Shown here piece after piece: positions 1 to 13,555 of a DNA stretch of 64,000 nt. Origin of the DNA: Cyprinodon diabolis (taxonomy: Eukaryota > Chordata > Actinopteri > Cyprinodontiformes > Cyprinodontidae); NCBI GenBank assembly GCA_030533445.1, contig CM060072.1, forward strand, positions 13,862,375-13,926,374, read 5' to 3'. A program made the position numbers and the translations under genes. A model generated the notes under the pieces. That model worked only from the letters and a program-made list of their open reading frames with translations. It searched no databases and was not told the DNA's origin. The stretch's first letter is position 1; each line of letters opens with the position of its first letter.

Positions 1-617
1 AAGAAAGACTGCCACAGCTAAATACCTACAAAGAGTAAGGAAGGTCCTGAAAAGTCAGCTGAATGGGAAAAAACAAGATCCAAGCCATCAACACATATGC
101 CCTACCAGTCATCAGATACCCCGCTGGTATAATAAACTGGCCAAAGGAGGAGATAGAGGCCACTGACATCAAGACAAGAAAGCTCCTCACAATGCATGGA
201 GGGTTCCACCCCAAATCCAGCACCCTGAGACTGTATGCCAAGCGTAGTGAGGGAGGCCGAGGGCTAGTGAGTGTCAAGACCACTGTCCAGGATGAAACAA
301 CTAAGACCCAGGAGTACATCAGAAAGATGGCCCCAAAGACAAATGGCTTGGTGAATACCTCAGGCAGGAGAAAACCGAAAGCGAGGACAAGAAAGAGGAA
401 GGAGAACCATCATGGAGGGACAAGCCACTGCACGGCATATACCACAGACAAATAGAAGAAGTGGCTGATATCAAAAAATCCTACCAGTCCTAGGAACAGC
501 TAAGATACTGCGCAGAACCCTCAAACTCCCAGGCCTCTGGTAGAGGACCTGAGCTTGAGGATGATGCATACCACCCCACGAGGGGTGAGAAAACAGTTTT
601 TTTTTTTTTTTTTTTTT
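1..617 (+). mobile_element. 3' end of a decayed non-LTR retrotransposon (LINE)
   Basis: This is a relic of a LINE polyprotein, read as the C-terminal part of a reverse transcriptase. Reading frame 2 is open from base 2 to about 70 (AKYLQRVRKVLKSQLNGK). An apparent extra A in the A-run near 65-72 moves the reading to frame 3 (63-about 400, with NTYALPVIRYPAGI and TRKLLTMHGGFHPKSSTLRL). A second frameshift near 400 restores a frame reading DKPLHGIYHRQIEEVADI. The next piece is the extreme C-terminus (LGTAKILRRTLKLPGLW and a stop at 541-543), so the segment between appears deleted near 487. A short 3' UTR ends in a T-run (596-617). The element is cut by the window's left edge. The clade is not assigned, and the copy is certainly inactive. 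Confidence 0.75.
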
Positions 618-3600
618 ATATATACCCATATTTCAAGTCAAAAAATATAAAAATTTTTGATAAAACACAGCTCAGACACGTTCAGATCAGAAATGATCAC
701 ATGATGCAAACATGCATGTACGATATGCTATGAAATGCCTTAACAGAATTGATCAAAGACTGCCTTCTAGCTAAAACGTAGGTAAAAAATTTGTTTCTGA
801 ACAAGGTTTGCATTTATATTTTTATATAAATAAAAATTCCATATTTATGGTTTATTATGCATGTTATATAAAGATAAGAAACTGTACATATGCACACACA
901 ATATAAGAAGACACTATCCTTTATTTCTTAAACTCTCCCTTTTTTATGATTAACAAAATTATTTTTTAATCATTAGATTCTAAAATGGTAAGATTATGAA
1001 TTTACTTTTTTAAAAGTCAGAACTCAAATTTAGTAAGATTTCTACGACTTTACACAATGATGCATCCATTTATTAGAAATAGTTTACTGGATGCAAGTCT
1101 GAGGATTTATTTTATGGTAGACACACTACTTTCCTGTGCAATTATGAAAAATCTAAACAAATTAGGCAAGTTTGGTTACCTTTGGGTCCAATTACCAGCA
1201 GTTCAAGGGGCTGGGTCTATTTGCTGAAACATCTATGAAGGAAATGTCCAGCCATCATAAGGAGAATTTGAATTTACCCAAATTCCAGGAGGAAAATCTT
1301 GTTGTCTAATGAAACTTAGATTGAATTGGTTGGTTCTACTGTAATGACCCTCAGTACACCTAAGGGAAAGAGGAGGAACCTTACAAGGCTGTGAAGAACA
1401 TAAAAAACGTTGACATGCTTCAGTGGCATTTTGCAGCCATCATGGCGAAAGATCTAAAGACATCAGATCCAAAGTTGAAGATTGGTACAAAGGGGTGTTC
1501 CACATGGACAGCCACAATGAATATGCCAACAAATTAAGACATCAAGGAGAATGTTTTTCTGTGACCATCTTATGTTTAATTCAAAGGTTTCTTATTGTGG
1601 TTGTATCTTTCAGTGGGGTCTCTGCAATTACTGGTTGAAGATGTTAAATCTCTGTTCTACAGAAAATGTGTGGACAGGCCTGAAAAAAGGTATATTAGAG
1701 CACCTGTCAGTCAGACCCAGTTACACAGGTTCTTTCAGGTAAAATTAACGTCAATTACAACAAACTATTATGAGAACCTCTTAGAAAGAAAGATAAAATA
1801 CGTAATGTAATCCCAGGCAGACGGGTCTACACAGTATTAGGAAGATGTATGAAAACTGTAGATTTAAAATTTGATTCTCCTTGATAGCTAAAACAGATCA
1901 TTTGACTTCATAGCTTGTAGCAACATTTCTAAAATGTCTTCATCTTTAAACAGAAGTAGCATCCTAACAACATTATGTATCTTCTTTATGGACCCATTTA
2001 GACACAGAAACACAGACTTTCTTGTAATGCTTTTGCTTTGTTGTTTAATAGGAACAAGTTTTGATTAACATCTGATCTGGACAAATTGTAATCCGTCCTC
2101 CGCAATGAAACAACTGGAATTTGTTCATTTTAACAGATATAAGACGAAGCTTTTAACATTAGTCCATACAGTTGACTTTAAATGGATTAAGTAAAGAACA
2201 GAAAAATATGGAAACATTGTGAATATATATCAAAGCACAAACAGTCATATCCATCATTTTTTTTCCAGGAACAGCAATCTGACAAACAAACCAACCAACT
2301 CTCCATCACCTGTCTGAGGTCATCACGTGTCTCCGCTGTGAAGCAGTCCATCATTCTCGCACGAAGCAAATTGTCTTCCGTCTGACAGTTAATGGGTTTG
2401 GCCCTTTGATTAATTGTGATGAATAGGGGGCTCATTCATAACCTTTTGTGCAAGCAGTGCTGCATCCTGTCAGAGAACCAGCCACACCAGTAAGCTGAAA
2501 GAGGTAAACTACTGCCCCCTGTTGGTTTTACTCACACGATCCCACCGCTCTGCCCAATGTGAAGTTCTTGTTTGTTTCAGAATTGCAAAATGTAAAAACT
2601 TTTATTTCTGTGATGCATTTGGGGACTTTTAGCACACAGCAGCAATGCAGACACAGACTCAGATTAGAAATAAGATATTTCTCTCCTGGTTTGAATGAAA
2701 AACACATGAAAAATGGTGCTGCAAGCAGCGATCAGGGGATTTAAGCCCATATGGGAATGTTAATAATTTAAGGCTGTCAGGGGTCAAGAGCTACATGGGA
2801 ATGTTGGGAATGCTGAGAACAGAGTTTCTGGCAATCTAGACATAATGACATGGAAGCATGACCAGAATATAGAAAGGGTCTGCTTTCATTATTATTATTA
2901 TTTATCTAATTTTACATCAGTGTTGCTGTGATAGATTTTCTGCTACCTTCTTGTTTCAGGGGTAGGCGCTGTATTTTAGGGGTGTTTCAGTAGGAGGACT
3001 GTTTGTGCACAGCATGTTTGCCCAGGAGAGCATAAATCTACAGTGAGTTCAACACACCCAGACTTACAGACTGTAACGCTGTGCACCTGGAGGCTCACTG
3101 CAATCACCATCAGATGCTTAAAAAACACGTATAAAAGCTGCATTTAGCGCCTTTTAAACACTGGTTTTCAGAAAGGAATGTAATTTGCTTCAACTTACTT
3201 CTATTTCTTGCTTTTTATGACCCTTTTTAAAGACATGCTTTTGTTGTTGACAGTTAAACCAGATCAGACGTCCTTATATTTAGACGTGTTTAGATATGAA
3301 AACATCCAATTTAATACAAAAATATTGTCATTCTGTGTAGCAGGTGTTTCAAGAAGGAATCTAAACTTTAGTTAAAAAAAAATAAGTTCATAATAATATT
3401 TCCTGATTTATATGTAGATTTAGTGACTTATAATTTGCCTGGTGTTGTGTCAGTTTCTGTAGCTTTGATATTATTTTACTATTTTTGATTAATCTTAAGC
3501 CTGTTTAATTTGCCTGTTTTATAGATTGACTTTTTTCTTCAATATAATCACTTGTTATGTTTGTTTTATTAGTAAATCTCATTATTAGTTATTTTCATAC

Positions 3601-3689
3601 TGTACAAACTATAATGATAACTGTAGCCCTAAAATTATTATCATTCTGTGGATTCTTTCTTTTATTATTTCCTTCTAATTAATTTCACT

Positions 3690-4610
3690 CTATTTCAGTT
3701 TGGTTCAGTTAAATTGGAAATTAAATTCAATTTGCTAATCAGTTGCAGTTAATTTCTGTATGGGGCAGTTCAGAGTTAAAATGGTTTCATAACACATTGA
3801 AGTTTAAATTGTTATTTAGTTCTATTCAGTCAATTCAAGAGATCAAAACTCAGACCACTTCAGCATCTTCCAAGGTGCAATAAGGGGGTGAATGAACTGC
3901 TAAAATGAACACTTTAGCAACATTTGAAGTATTAGCAGACCAACACATGTCAGCTTGTGGGGTCTTTTCAAACAAAGTTCTATTTAAAAGAAAAGTGCAA
4001 TCCTAAAAAAAAAAATCTCATAAATCAATGACAAGTTCACGCTTGTACACCAACTGGCCAATCAGCATACAGGATGGTACATGCTGATTGGTTAAACCAG
4101 TCCCTAATTAGGCTCTGGCTAAAAACCCTTCAGCTTTAAATGGACAAATATACCATATAAAAAATATAAACCAACAAATGCCACAATGTTCTGTCAGTTC
4201 AAATCAGTTGGGTTTCACTTCAGTTCATATTTTGGAAAAGTTGTCAGTATCATAAATCAAACTTTGGACTTTTTTTTTTCAGTTCAACCAAATTAATTTT
4301 AGTCCAGCTTAAGCTCAGGTTCAGCATAATTCACATTTCAGATTTCAAATTTCCATTTTATTCACAGTTCACTTTAATTCACTTCAGTTTCATTCATTCA
4401 AATTCAATGCCATTTTATCTACAATTCAGTTTACTGTGCACTCATGCAATGTAATTCAAATAATAATCTATTTCTCTCTAAGTTATTTAAAAAAAAAAAT
4501 TGAAATTAATCTAATTATTTGTATCTCTTAGTGTAATATACTTTACAATTTACTCAAACAAATAATATTCTTAGTTTAATTCAGTTCAGTTTAAAATTCA
4601 GTTAACAATC
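3690..4610. repeat. Low-complexity TTCAGTT/AATTCA-rich tract
   Basis: The motif CAGTT occurs roughly fifteen times in about 900 bases, usually as TTCAGTT or CAGTTCA, mixed with AATTCA words. The period is irregular, so this is not a clean tandem array. It could be an eroded short-unit satellite or simple compositional bias. Confidence 0.4.
4058..4091. repeat. Inverted repeat carrying two opposed CCAAT boxes
   Basis: CCAATCAGCAT (4058-4068) is matched perfectly in reverse complement by ATGCTGATTGG (4081-4091) with a 12-base spacer. Each arm contains a CCAAT motif, the NF-Y core. It may be a protein-binding palindrome or the trace of a small insertion. Confidence 0.5.
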
Positions 4611-7600
4611 CGGTTCACCTACTTTTATTTCCTATCATTTCTGTTGATTTTGATGCCGTTTTGTCCTGGCGTCTCAGATTTGCTGTACTCTCCCTCCCTC
4701 TGTCTCACACATACCAAATCAGGGCCGTTCAGCTTCGCAAGATCTGAGGCCAGATATTTGATTTACACCAGAGAGGTCAAAGAGAATGCATTAAGACCTT
4801 TTGCAGGAGAGACACAGGGAACAGCCAAGAGTTATAAAGTGGTCAGATGGATGCTGACACATGGCCCTTCATAACAATCAATGTAAGAGTTAAATGCACT
4901 GGCCCTGACCTCTTCCTTGCTGCACTGTGATCTACACTCTTCAGCCCCCAGCTCCTACCCTGCACCCTGCCAAAGTACACCAAACTCCCTGCAATCTGTC
5001 TGAAAACTTTGCCTCTCTCTGTACTCGCTTTCTCAGTTTCTGTCCTTTTTCTGTGGGTTTCCTGTGAGTTGTAATTTTCCTTTCTATTCTATATTTTATG
5101 GATAATTTTCCCCCTATGATATACTAAGGAGCACAAGCCTGTCTGAGCAGCAGAGGCCTGAGTAACTCCCTTTTTAATGAGTTATCTAAAGATTTTTATG
5201 CCTGCCATAACAGCTCCTTATCTTTGTTTGAGCTGATTATCCAGATAAAGGATTCCCTGGTGTACTTAACACATCCTTAGTCTGTAATTTACCAGGATAG
5301 CCCTGAGTTTAAGCATTAGAAACATCCATCAGATCCATCGTATAACCTGTCAGTTAGACATTTTGTTACCTACAGGATGTGCAAACAACAGCCCCCATAA
5401 ACATTGAATTCAACTTATTTTTTTTGTGTGCCTAAAAACAATCAAATGAATCGTTCACATATACAATATTTTAATTTAATCAGAAAATGTCTCAAAGGTC
5501 CTGAGTGGATTTGCAGTATTTAATATTTTCTTTTTGTAGTAAGCTGTTCTTCCGGACGACTAAAGGGTTGAGTAGCCTTTGGCTCATTGGTAAAGGATTT
5601 GTTTTACTGTGGATGATGAACCTCCCTAACCAGCGTCAGCTAGTATCTTTCCTAAGTCTTCTGCTCTAAAATATAAAGTTTTGCACCATAACCCGTCAAA
5701 GATGACAAGTTTTTAAACATGCAATGTTTGAACAAATAGACAAGGCACCTTGATATCTTGATACCTGAAGTCAATCAGTCACTTCCTAAAAGCTCGGCTG
5801 TTTTCTTTTGATTTATTAATAACGGCAGAAAAAGGACATTGCATTAACCTATCAGAAGCTTTCAAAGCATTGAAATCATCATCCATGCTTTCCCCAAATT
5901 CATTAAAGGCATATCTTAGGGAATACAAACTTCAGTATTAGTTCTGATAATGATGCAAAATTTTGTCTAAAATTAGTTTGAACAAGTTAAAATATTTCTT
6001 TGCTAATCATAAATGACCAAAGAGAAATGTTTGATTTGATGTACAGAGATCATCATTCATATGTTCATACATCTTTTAAAGCTATGTTTAACACATCTAC
6101 AACTGCAATTAAAAAAAACAGGAGGAATGTGTAAATGATGCGATTTAGATGGATTTAATCAATCCATGTACAGATTGTTAATAATTATTGTTACATTCTT
6201 GCTGCTTCAGAAACATTTTTCATTCATTTTTTCTTATGAAGGGCAAGAAAAAACAGAACAATTTCAGTTAATGTACAATTAAACAGCTGCACAAGGGTTA
6301 ATAGGCTACTCACAATTATATTCTCTCCTCCCAGACCAAACTCTCTCTCTCTCCCAAGACTTTTCTTTGAATGTTTACATCACTTTTTATAACACTGGGT
6401 TGACAGACATGAACCTTCTACAGTCCCAGTAGTCTTTATACAACACACACTTTTACACAGGGGTGTCTGGACAGCATCAGGCAACACTTTTAAGTGCAGG
6501 ATCCCTTTTTTTACAAGCCATATTAGGCCCACATCAAAGCATGCCCTGCACTTCAGACCAGCATTTCTCTGCCTCATGGATCTCAGCTTCTCAGTGCAGT
6601 GACGGAAACACCGCATCACTTGTGTCTGACTAGGAGTCAAAATATAAGCCCTGACATTCAACTCACTGTGCAAAGGTTTTTAAATAACTCCTGCTGATGT
6701 TGCACGGCTTATTCTTATCAGTAGTTTTGTAAGTTCTCTGAACATCTTCCTGCTTTTTAGAGCTTTGGTGACTTATTAAAAATAAATTATCTCCGGTCTT
6801 TTATTTTATTATGTCGTGGAGCACTTTTCATAGGTAAAATACCACATATTCTTTTCACAAAAGCATAAATACTGATGAAACAGATATTTGAAATAAAAAA
6901 ACACAATATATTGAAAACATTTATCTATTAAAAGAAATCATAAGTAAGCCTGAGAGGCTTCAGCTCTTATGCTCTCTCTGCCAACTTGACAAGGCTGTTT
7001 AAAGCAATCCACACTTTGGAAGTGATGGATGTAACAGATCTCTCTCCTCTGATTTTAAACTTGTGCTTTAAGGATAGTAAAACTCTAAGAGATCTAAGCA
7101 GTGTGTCTTTTTTCCTGTGTTTGGCACTGACACTGGGTAAATATGTTCCTTTTTATTTGAACATAAAAACAAGCCTGTATGATGGTCCAGGCGTGGGGAA
7201 ATAAAAGCACAATCTAAAGTAAAATAAAACCCTGAGATAAAATTTTCTTTTTTCACTAAACTGGACTGTTTTGGTTCCATGTATTTAATAAAATTATTAT
7301 AGTATTATCAACATGTTGTTCTCTAAAGATTCATTTTAAAACTGGTTCTATTCTTTTTTAGGAGTCATTTTAATGCCCAAAAGAATCTCAGGTCAGTGCT
7401 AAGGTCTGGTTCTGCCTCTGGAAAAAAAATGTAAGGATAACAAGCTAAAAGGCCAAAGAACATTTAGAATAACCTTCAGGTAAAGGGAAGAACCACATTT
7501 AAAACTTCACAGGAAGGTCTGCTTCAGTGTAAGAAAAATATAATCCTGTAAAAAATGGCTTAACGTTTCGGGACAAAATTAAAACATGCATATTTTTATT

Positions 7601-10600
7601 TTGTTGGGTTTGTTTTTGGAAAGCTGTGAAAGTTTAAAGTTTTTTGCTACTCTGTCCTTTGATTTTTTTGTTTCTTTTTTTTTATTGAACTCAACTTCAG
7701 CAGTGAGAAGCGTGTAGTTAGGGACATTTCTTACTGACTACAGATCAGCTGCTATCTGCCAGAGGGAGGTTTTATGCTTGCTCAGGCTGCTGAGGTCTAA
7801 AACAACTTTTATAAGATTATTTATGGTCTACTGTAAGGAAATGGGGTTACGTGTCTCCAATAAATAATAGCTAGCAGCAACTGCAGGCCATGTTGGGTTA
7901 TTTTGGTTTGATCAGAGGTCAAGGTTTCTCATATTTTACCAGAGAAAAATGTCTTGAATCGGGATCTGAACCAAAATGGATGGAAATAATGTTTAAAAAA
8001 ATGACAGTAACACTGGTTAAAAATAGTTGAAAAAAAAATAAAAAGTGGCAAGGCTGTTGAAAACGGAAAGGATTTTCTAAAAGGATTTATTCAGTATTAT
8101 ACTTTATTATTTTGATCTTTTTTTTTTTCAGAATATTACCAACAAGGATGTGAATACTGATGGACAGTTGGAGAAAACTTCCTTCATCAAACATTTACTG
8201 TTTTTATAACAGAAATCTTTGGTAAACATACGTCAAACTTTTAAATCAATGGTTATGTCTAAAAAATGTGTTAAAGGCTTCAATAAATAATCTTTTATCT
8301 AACAATTTAATATGAATGCTGTCGTTAATATCTCTTGCACACCAAAAACTGCATCTCCTTTAGGTGTCCATTGCTGGAGCCGTTCCACTTCTATTGTCTT
8401 AAGTTTAATTATTATTGCTCTTATTTTAAATATGTCCAAGTTTCTAAGGTTTATAACAACTTTCTTGCACCAAATTATTAATGCATAAAGATCAACACCG
8501 TTCTGCTTTAACACACAGGCATATTCTTATTATTTCCCATTTTTAAGAGTGACTTTTGGACCCTGTTTTATATCATATTAATAACACAGTGATACAGGAA
8601 GTCAGGATCTCTGTTTAGAAATTAATTTTATTCTATTTATCTTATTGAAATAATTAAGGCGGCACTTAAGGCAACACCAGTTATTCTTTTTAAAACAAAT
8701 TATTGTTTAATGTAGGATTTTTGTGCTTCTCAGTAAATCATTTTACTTATATTTAATGTAGGTCTTGTCCATTTTTGTACAGCGTTGATTTACAGCAATA
8801 AAAGATTGATATGTTTTTGGGCTTTGGATCCATTTTTCCCAGAAGTGCCAAATAACGTAGAGGTTGTTGCATCCTGGTGTTGAGTCGGTGTATAAGCACA
8901 TCTGTTATGCGTTAAAAACCTCGGTTTTAGTGCTACTATATCAGTGTTTTACTTGGGCTAAGAAAACAGGCCAAGCTTCATTTCCCTCCTCCTTCTGTTG
9001 ATAATCTCCTGATGAAAAGCTCTTCAAAGTTTCAGGCTGCATAGTTTTCTGTAAAACGCTGGATGTGTCATCTTGGAGAATGATGCCGTCAGAGCAATCA
9101 AGACGCCCTGCACATCAGGGCCATCCAGCTGTCGTCATGGTAGCAACCAAATAAATAATGAAGGTCAACACGTAGATTCATGTTGACAAAGAGCCGCGAT
9201 CTGTCTTTCTGACAACAAGTCCTTTGATAAACACGGCAGCACCCACGGTGTTTCTCACACACTGTGGGCTTTGTTCAAAAACCATTTTTGTCCTCTTTGG
9301 CTTTGGTTTAATTTCAGGTAAGTACACATAAAGTTGAAGGTTGATAGATGGCAAAGTGAACGTATGTAGGTTTATGCAGGATTTCTGTGGGGAGAAAATC
9401 ATGGGCAGCAATTCATTTTTTTCCTAAACTTTCCTTTTTCTCTCCAAAATCGATTCAGCTTTATCATCAATTTTCTCCTATTTTTCCAGGAAAATCTTCC
9501 CTATGGGGGTTAGAAAATGACCCGATCCATTCCGTACATCACTACCTGCCTCCATGAAAGGACAGTAAACTTTGTCCACAGTAGAAAATGTCAGACTGCA
9601 TATTTCTCTTTGCTTTTCACTCGCCACTCCTTCAACCCGCCAAACAGACATGTAGGTCGCCTATTCATCCACATTTGTTTGCTCTTTGTTTTAGAGCCAG
9701 CGTGTTTTTCCAATGAACGACATTTTGAAGGGAAACTCCCTCCCTAGAAGTTGACTTTGTGCGACTGCAGCACCCGTCTTGATGCAAAAAGTCCCACAAT
9801 TCATCAGCTGCTGTCCGTTGTCATCTGGAGAGGGGGTTCACCCGAAGACTCCACCCCTCTTAGGCCTTGTAATGTGTGCAGTTGCACCTTTTTGGGGTTT
9901 AAAAAGCTGAAGCCACACTGCTTTACATCCACAGAGCGCATGCACCTGCATTTGCACTAAGAAGATATGTTAGTTTGCATATTTGCAAAGGAGCGATGAA
10001 AAATGACATCAGCCTGAAGAAAATAGCATTTAGAAATATAATTAGTCAAATTATTGCTACAAATATCCCAAAGCTGTACAAAGTAGTTGAGTGGTACAAA
10101 AATATGCAAGGTTTTTAAAATCACCAAGAAAGATCTGAGAAAAAGAGCACATTAATTTGCTATAGTCCGAACAAACAACTACATGAGGCTTTCTCTGTTT
10201 TAGTAATTTTCTCGTATTTCTTTCTGCAGTTGTTGCCATTTCAATTTATTTCATTTTTTATTAGCTTCTAACTTCATTCTTATGCTCTTTTCACTGTTTT
10301 TCTGGGGTTTCATGTATCCCTGTTTAGCTTTAGTCAGGTTAGTGTACCTTCCTCAAACGCTGCTTTTTCTCATCATCCTTTGATTTATTACCGGCTTGCA
10401 TTGTTACTCTCAACATCTTTCTACAGCTTATAAGCTCTTTTCTCCTCATTGTTCTCTGCCGGATCTTTCCGTTACACCGTCCATTTTTTGACATCTCTCC
10501 GTTGCTCCTGTTCTTCTCCGTTTGCTCCACATCCTGTTTACTTTTGGTCGTTTTTGTTTCATACTGAATATGATGCCTTCATGCTCAAGTCTCTAAGCCC

Positions 10601-12282
10601 AGTATTATGTCAGAAGGATCCAGTCACTCGCATTGAGCAGAATGAATTGAACAGATGGCTCCTAGCCTCATCCTGTCACCGGTTAGTAGTTCATAGGGTG
10701 CAGCATTTTATAGATCCTCATCAATTGCAGCAAACTCTGCATTATCATCTTAATGTCCTTCTCTGTTATTATCATCACAACCTTCCTCCTCTACACTTTC
10801 TGTTCTGCTTTCCTCTACTCCACTCAGGCTTCACATCCTTAGGACTCTGACAGGTTACATGATTAATCCTTATGTGCCAGATATAATATCATCATATGCA
10901 TATATCATGCACTATTTCTAAAAATGCATTTTTTAAGCATGCATACAATCGACCAAAAGCTAATAGAAGCATTTGGCAGCAGAATGCAAAAAGAAAAAAA
11001 ACTGTGCAGCATCAGTTCCAATGAGACTGGTGCTGCCGATGTGGTAGTTATGACCATAGAGACTGGTTTAAGAAAGAGGAGCGCCTTAAAATTTGCATCG
11101 GCACAAAAGCCTGAAATTATATTTTCAGTACGAAAAAAAATATTGCTAATATTCTTTTGTACTTTCCTTGCAGAGTCTAGGAATGCCTTTTATTCTTTAC
11201 TGTTAACAATTTTCTTAAACATGTTTGCAGATTTAGTCATTTTATCGTGTTTTTACTGCAGAGTAAACAAGTTGAAGCTCCCATTTGTCAAACAGGTGTA
11301 TGTTGTCTTTGCGCACAGGAAAAATCCAGAAGCAAAAAAAAAAAAAAACTACAGCAGTAGGTTATTTAGCAGTTTTGGGCTTCCCTCCAAACTTCCACGC
11401 TGTTCCTGTGTCGTCTTGTCTCCAACATGGAGGCTCAGGACCTCAGAGAACAACACAGACTCTGCAAGATTGACACAATGATCTCTAATGGGGACTGTGG
11501 AGGAGAAGCGCAGCAACAACATTTAAAGATCAGCACTTAAGCTTCAGGTACTTAGGTCAGATCCTCTGATAGCTACTGGTGTTCAGCATTGTCCTCTGTG
11601 TTTGTATTTTCTGGGGACTAAATTGGAATTCTTACACATATAACCAAAAATGAAAAGTGGCTCTGGTTATGTTCTGCGTTTTACCGTCTGATTCCCAACA
11701 TTTCATTTTATCTTAATTCACACATTTAGACTCTAATTCCACATCTCCAACTTGCTTCTTGTTTTTTTTCTTTTCCTCAAACTGCTAATAAACGCTGATG
11801 AAAATACCCTCCCCTGCTATTTTAACAAGGGTCCATATCTTCAGGTAAAAAGAGATAGGACACGTAGAGCCGATCCTCCCAGATTCATTTACCTAAACTG
11901 CCTCTAAGTCACTGGGCATTAACAAGGATCTAATGGACTAATTGCCATTAGCAAGAGGTGTTATCAGTGGGGCTTAGGGGGCCTATCGCCCAGTGCAAAC
12001 CATGGTGGAAGTGTGTGTGTGTCCCTCGCCCTAAGGAGAGGCTCTTGGGTAATCCTCTGTTGACCAGAGGGCTTCGTGGTCTATTACAGGTCACAGCTTG
12101 AGACGAAGGGTAAACAAATTCCTAACTAACGAGGGAAGAGGACAGAGCAGGCCAGCCTTCATCTGCTCCTACTATTACCTTCCCACCCTCCTCCAGATAG
12201 AGGTAATTACTATTGCTTCAGCATCAGATGAATTCTGGATCAACATGCATCAACATTATTATTTCTTTTCTAACATTTAACA

Positions 12283-12312
12283 CAGTTACCTTGCAAAAGT
12301 TTTCAAGCCTCT
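12283..12312. repeat. Tc1-type terminal repeat fragment
   Basis: The sequence TACCTTGCAAAAGTTTTCA resembles the terminal inverted repeat of the Tc1-like family whose larger relics lie at 32, 44-47.6 and 62 kb. The following 170 bases are too eroded to align by eye. Confidence 0.35.
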
Positions 12313-12489
12313 GGATGGCTGACTACATTTCTTGTGATTTTATGAACTACACTTTGAGGAATGTACTCATGCATGGTGCATGCTTTGTTTTTCTTTTTAT
12401 ATATATTTGAGGTTCATTAAACATTTAACAAAAACATATAAAGTTGGTGTGAATGTCAGAATGGCTCTCACTGACCAGGCTAACATGTG

Positions 12490-12679
12490 GCGTGGTGTGA
12501 AAAGGTGATTACTTATTTTCAGACCATCAAACAAATGCAAGTATTACTTAAAGACAGCACAAGTAAACACAAAATCCTAATTTTAAACGATTTTTTTTTT
12601 ATTAAGGCAGAAATAAATCCAAACCTGTTTGGTCTTTTGTGAAAATGCTCCATTAAACCAATAACTAGACGGGCCACCA
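12490..12679. mobile_element. Fragment of a second Tc1-like family (terminal region)
   Basis: The segment begins GTGGTGTGAAAAGGTGATTA and contains ACAAGTAAACACAAAATCC, ATTAAGGCAGAAATAAATCC, TTTTGTGAAAATGCTCC and AATAACTAGACGGGCCACC. These occur in the order found in the terminal repeat region of a Tc1-like transposon I recognise from fish genomes (ends GTGGTGTGAAAAAGTG). No transposase sequence remains. The next bases (ATGTTCCCTCTAAGCTGTGC, 12680-12699) resemble another dispersed vertebrate repeat. Confidence 0.6.
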
Positions 12680-12699
12680 ATGTTCCCTCTAAGCTGTGC

Positions 12700-13555
12700 A
12701 GTGCTCCTGAATCCTCATCACACCAGGAAATCAATGCAGCGCATAAAATAAAATCAACATAAACTGTAAATCTTTTAGACTAATAGTATTTTTTCTGCAT
12801 CTTTTGAATCCATGTATCATTCGTTTCACAACTTAAAACCTACAATGATTTTACACGGACCGGACTGTTGCACCCAGCCCCCAATTTCATTACTTACTAT
12901 AATATGGAGAAACAGAAAAGCACTTTTACTTCCCATGCATATTCAATATCATAATGATTGTAACAAAAAGACAGGGTACACATTCATCTTTATTTTATTT
13001 CGTTTGGGTTTTTGTAGCATCCCCACCTGCTGAACGCTGGATGTGTAAGCTGGCTTAATTGAATAAACCTAATTGAGCTGTTCTGGTGCATAATCTAGCT
13101 ACTCTTCAGTGCCACTTTCAAATATTACTATCAAATCAGTTTTATAGTAAAAATTGTACATTTAAGAGTTGTATTTGTATGAATATGTTTAATAAAATGT
13201 CAGTGTCCTAGAAAAAAAATAAGTTGAGCAAATGTCCTTATTCAGAGCATCAAAAACCACTACAGGTGCATTTGTAAATAATCCAATAGGAAGAAGAATA
13301 TGTGGCGGCCAAATTATCAACCACTCCAGGCTTCGGTTCTTAACAGCCCTGCTATCCAACATGCACACAGCTGAAGACGCACCTTTTCACAGTGCAGGGC
13401 AAGGTTCCGTGTGACCTTTTGTTTTTGCTAAATTCAAGTAGATGATAAAGCAAAAGAAAAAAAAAAATCAATCTGCACATTAGATGTGAGGAGCTAAAGG
13501 AGATCGCACTGTTTCTGAATATTTGTGCAACATGTCAATCAACCGGTGCTAATTG
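12700..13555. other. Non-coding DNA without recognisable feature
   Basis: AT-rich, with no coding or repeat match that I can support. Confidence 0.5.

Larger units (their letters stand above)
618..12282. other. Gene-free AT-rich intergenic DNA
   Basis: No ORF here resembles a known protein, and no splice-linked exon set, tRNA or rRNA was seen. The ORFs are short and show no family motifs. Local features worth noting are a degenerate TTCAGTT-rich stretch (3690-4610), a CCAAT-containing inverted repeat (4058-4091), a cluster of GATA-type motifs (5182-5248) and a homeodomain-type palindrome (11930-11951). Conserved non-coding elements may be present but cannot be proven from one sequence. Confidence 0.6.

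Noticed and set aside
1423..1638. Possible transposase relic (CATTTTGCAGCCATCATGGC region)
   Set aside because: A vague resemblance to transposon sequence could not be extended in either direction.
5565..5600. tRNA-like words (GTAGCCTTTGGCTCATTGG)
   Set aside because: No box B at proper distance and no cloverleaf pairing could be drawn.
10924..11481. 185-codon open frame, the longest outside repeats and macroh2a1
   Set aside because: No recognisable domain, low-complexity Lys run from a poly-A tract, hydrophobic stretches explained by T-rich DNA, and no splice or promoter context.
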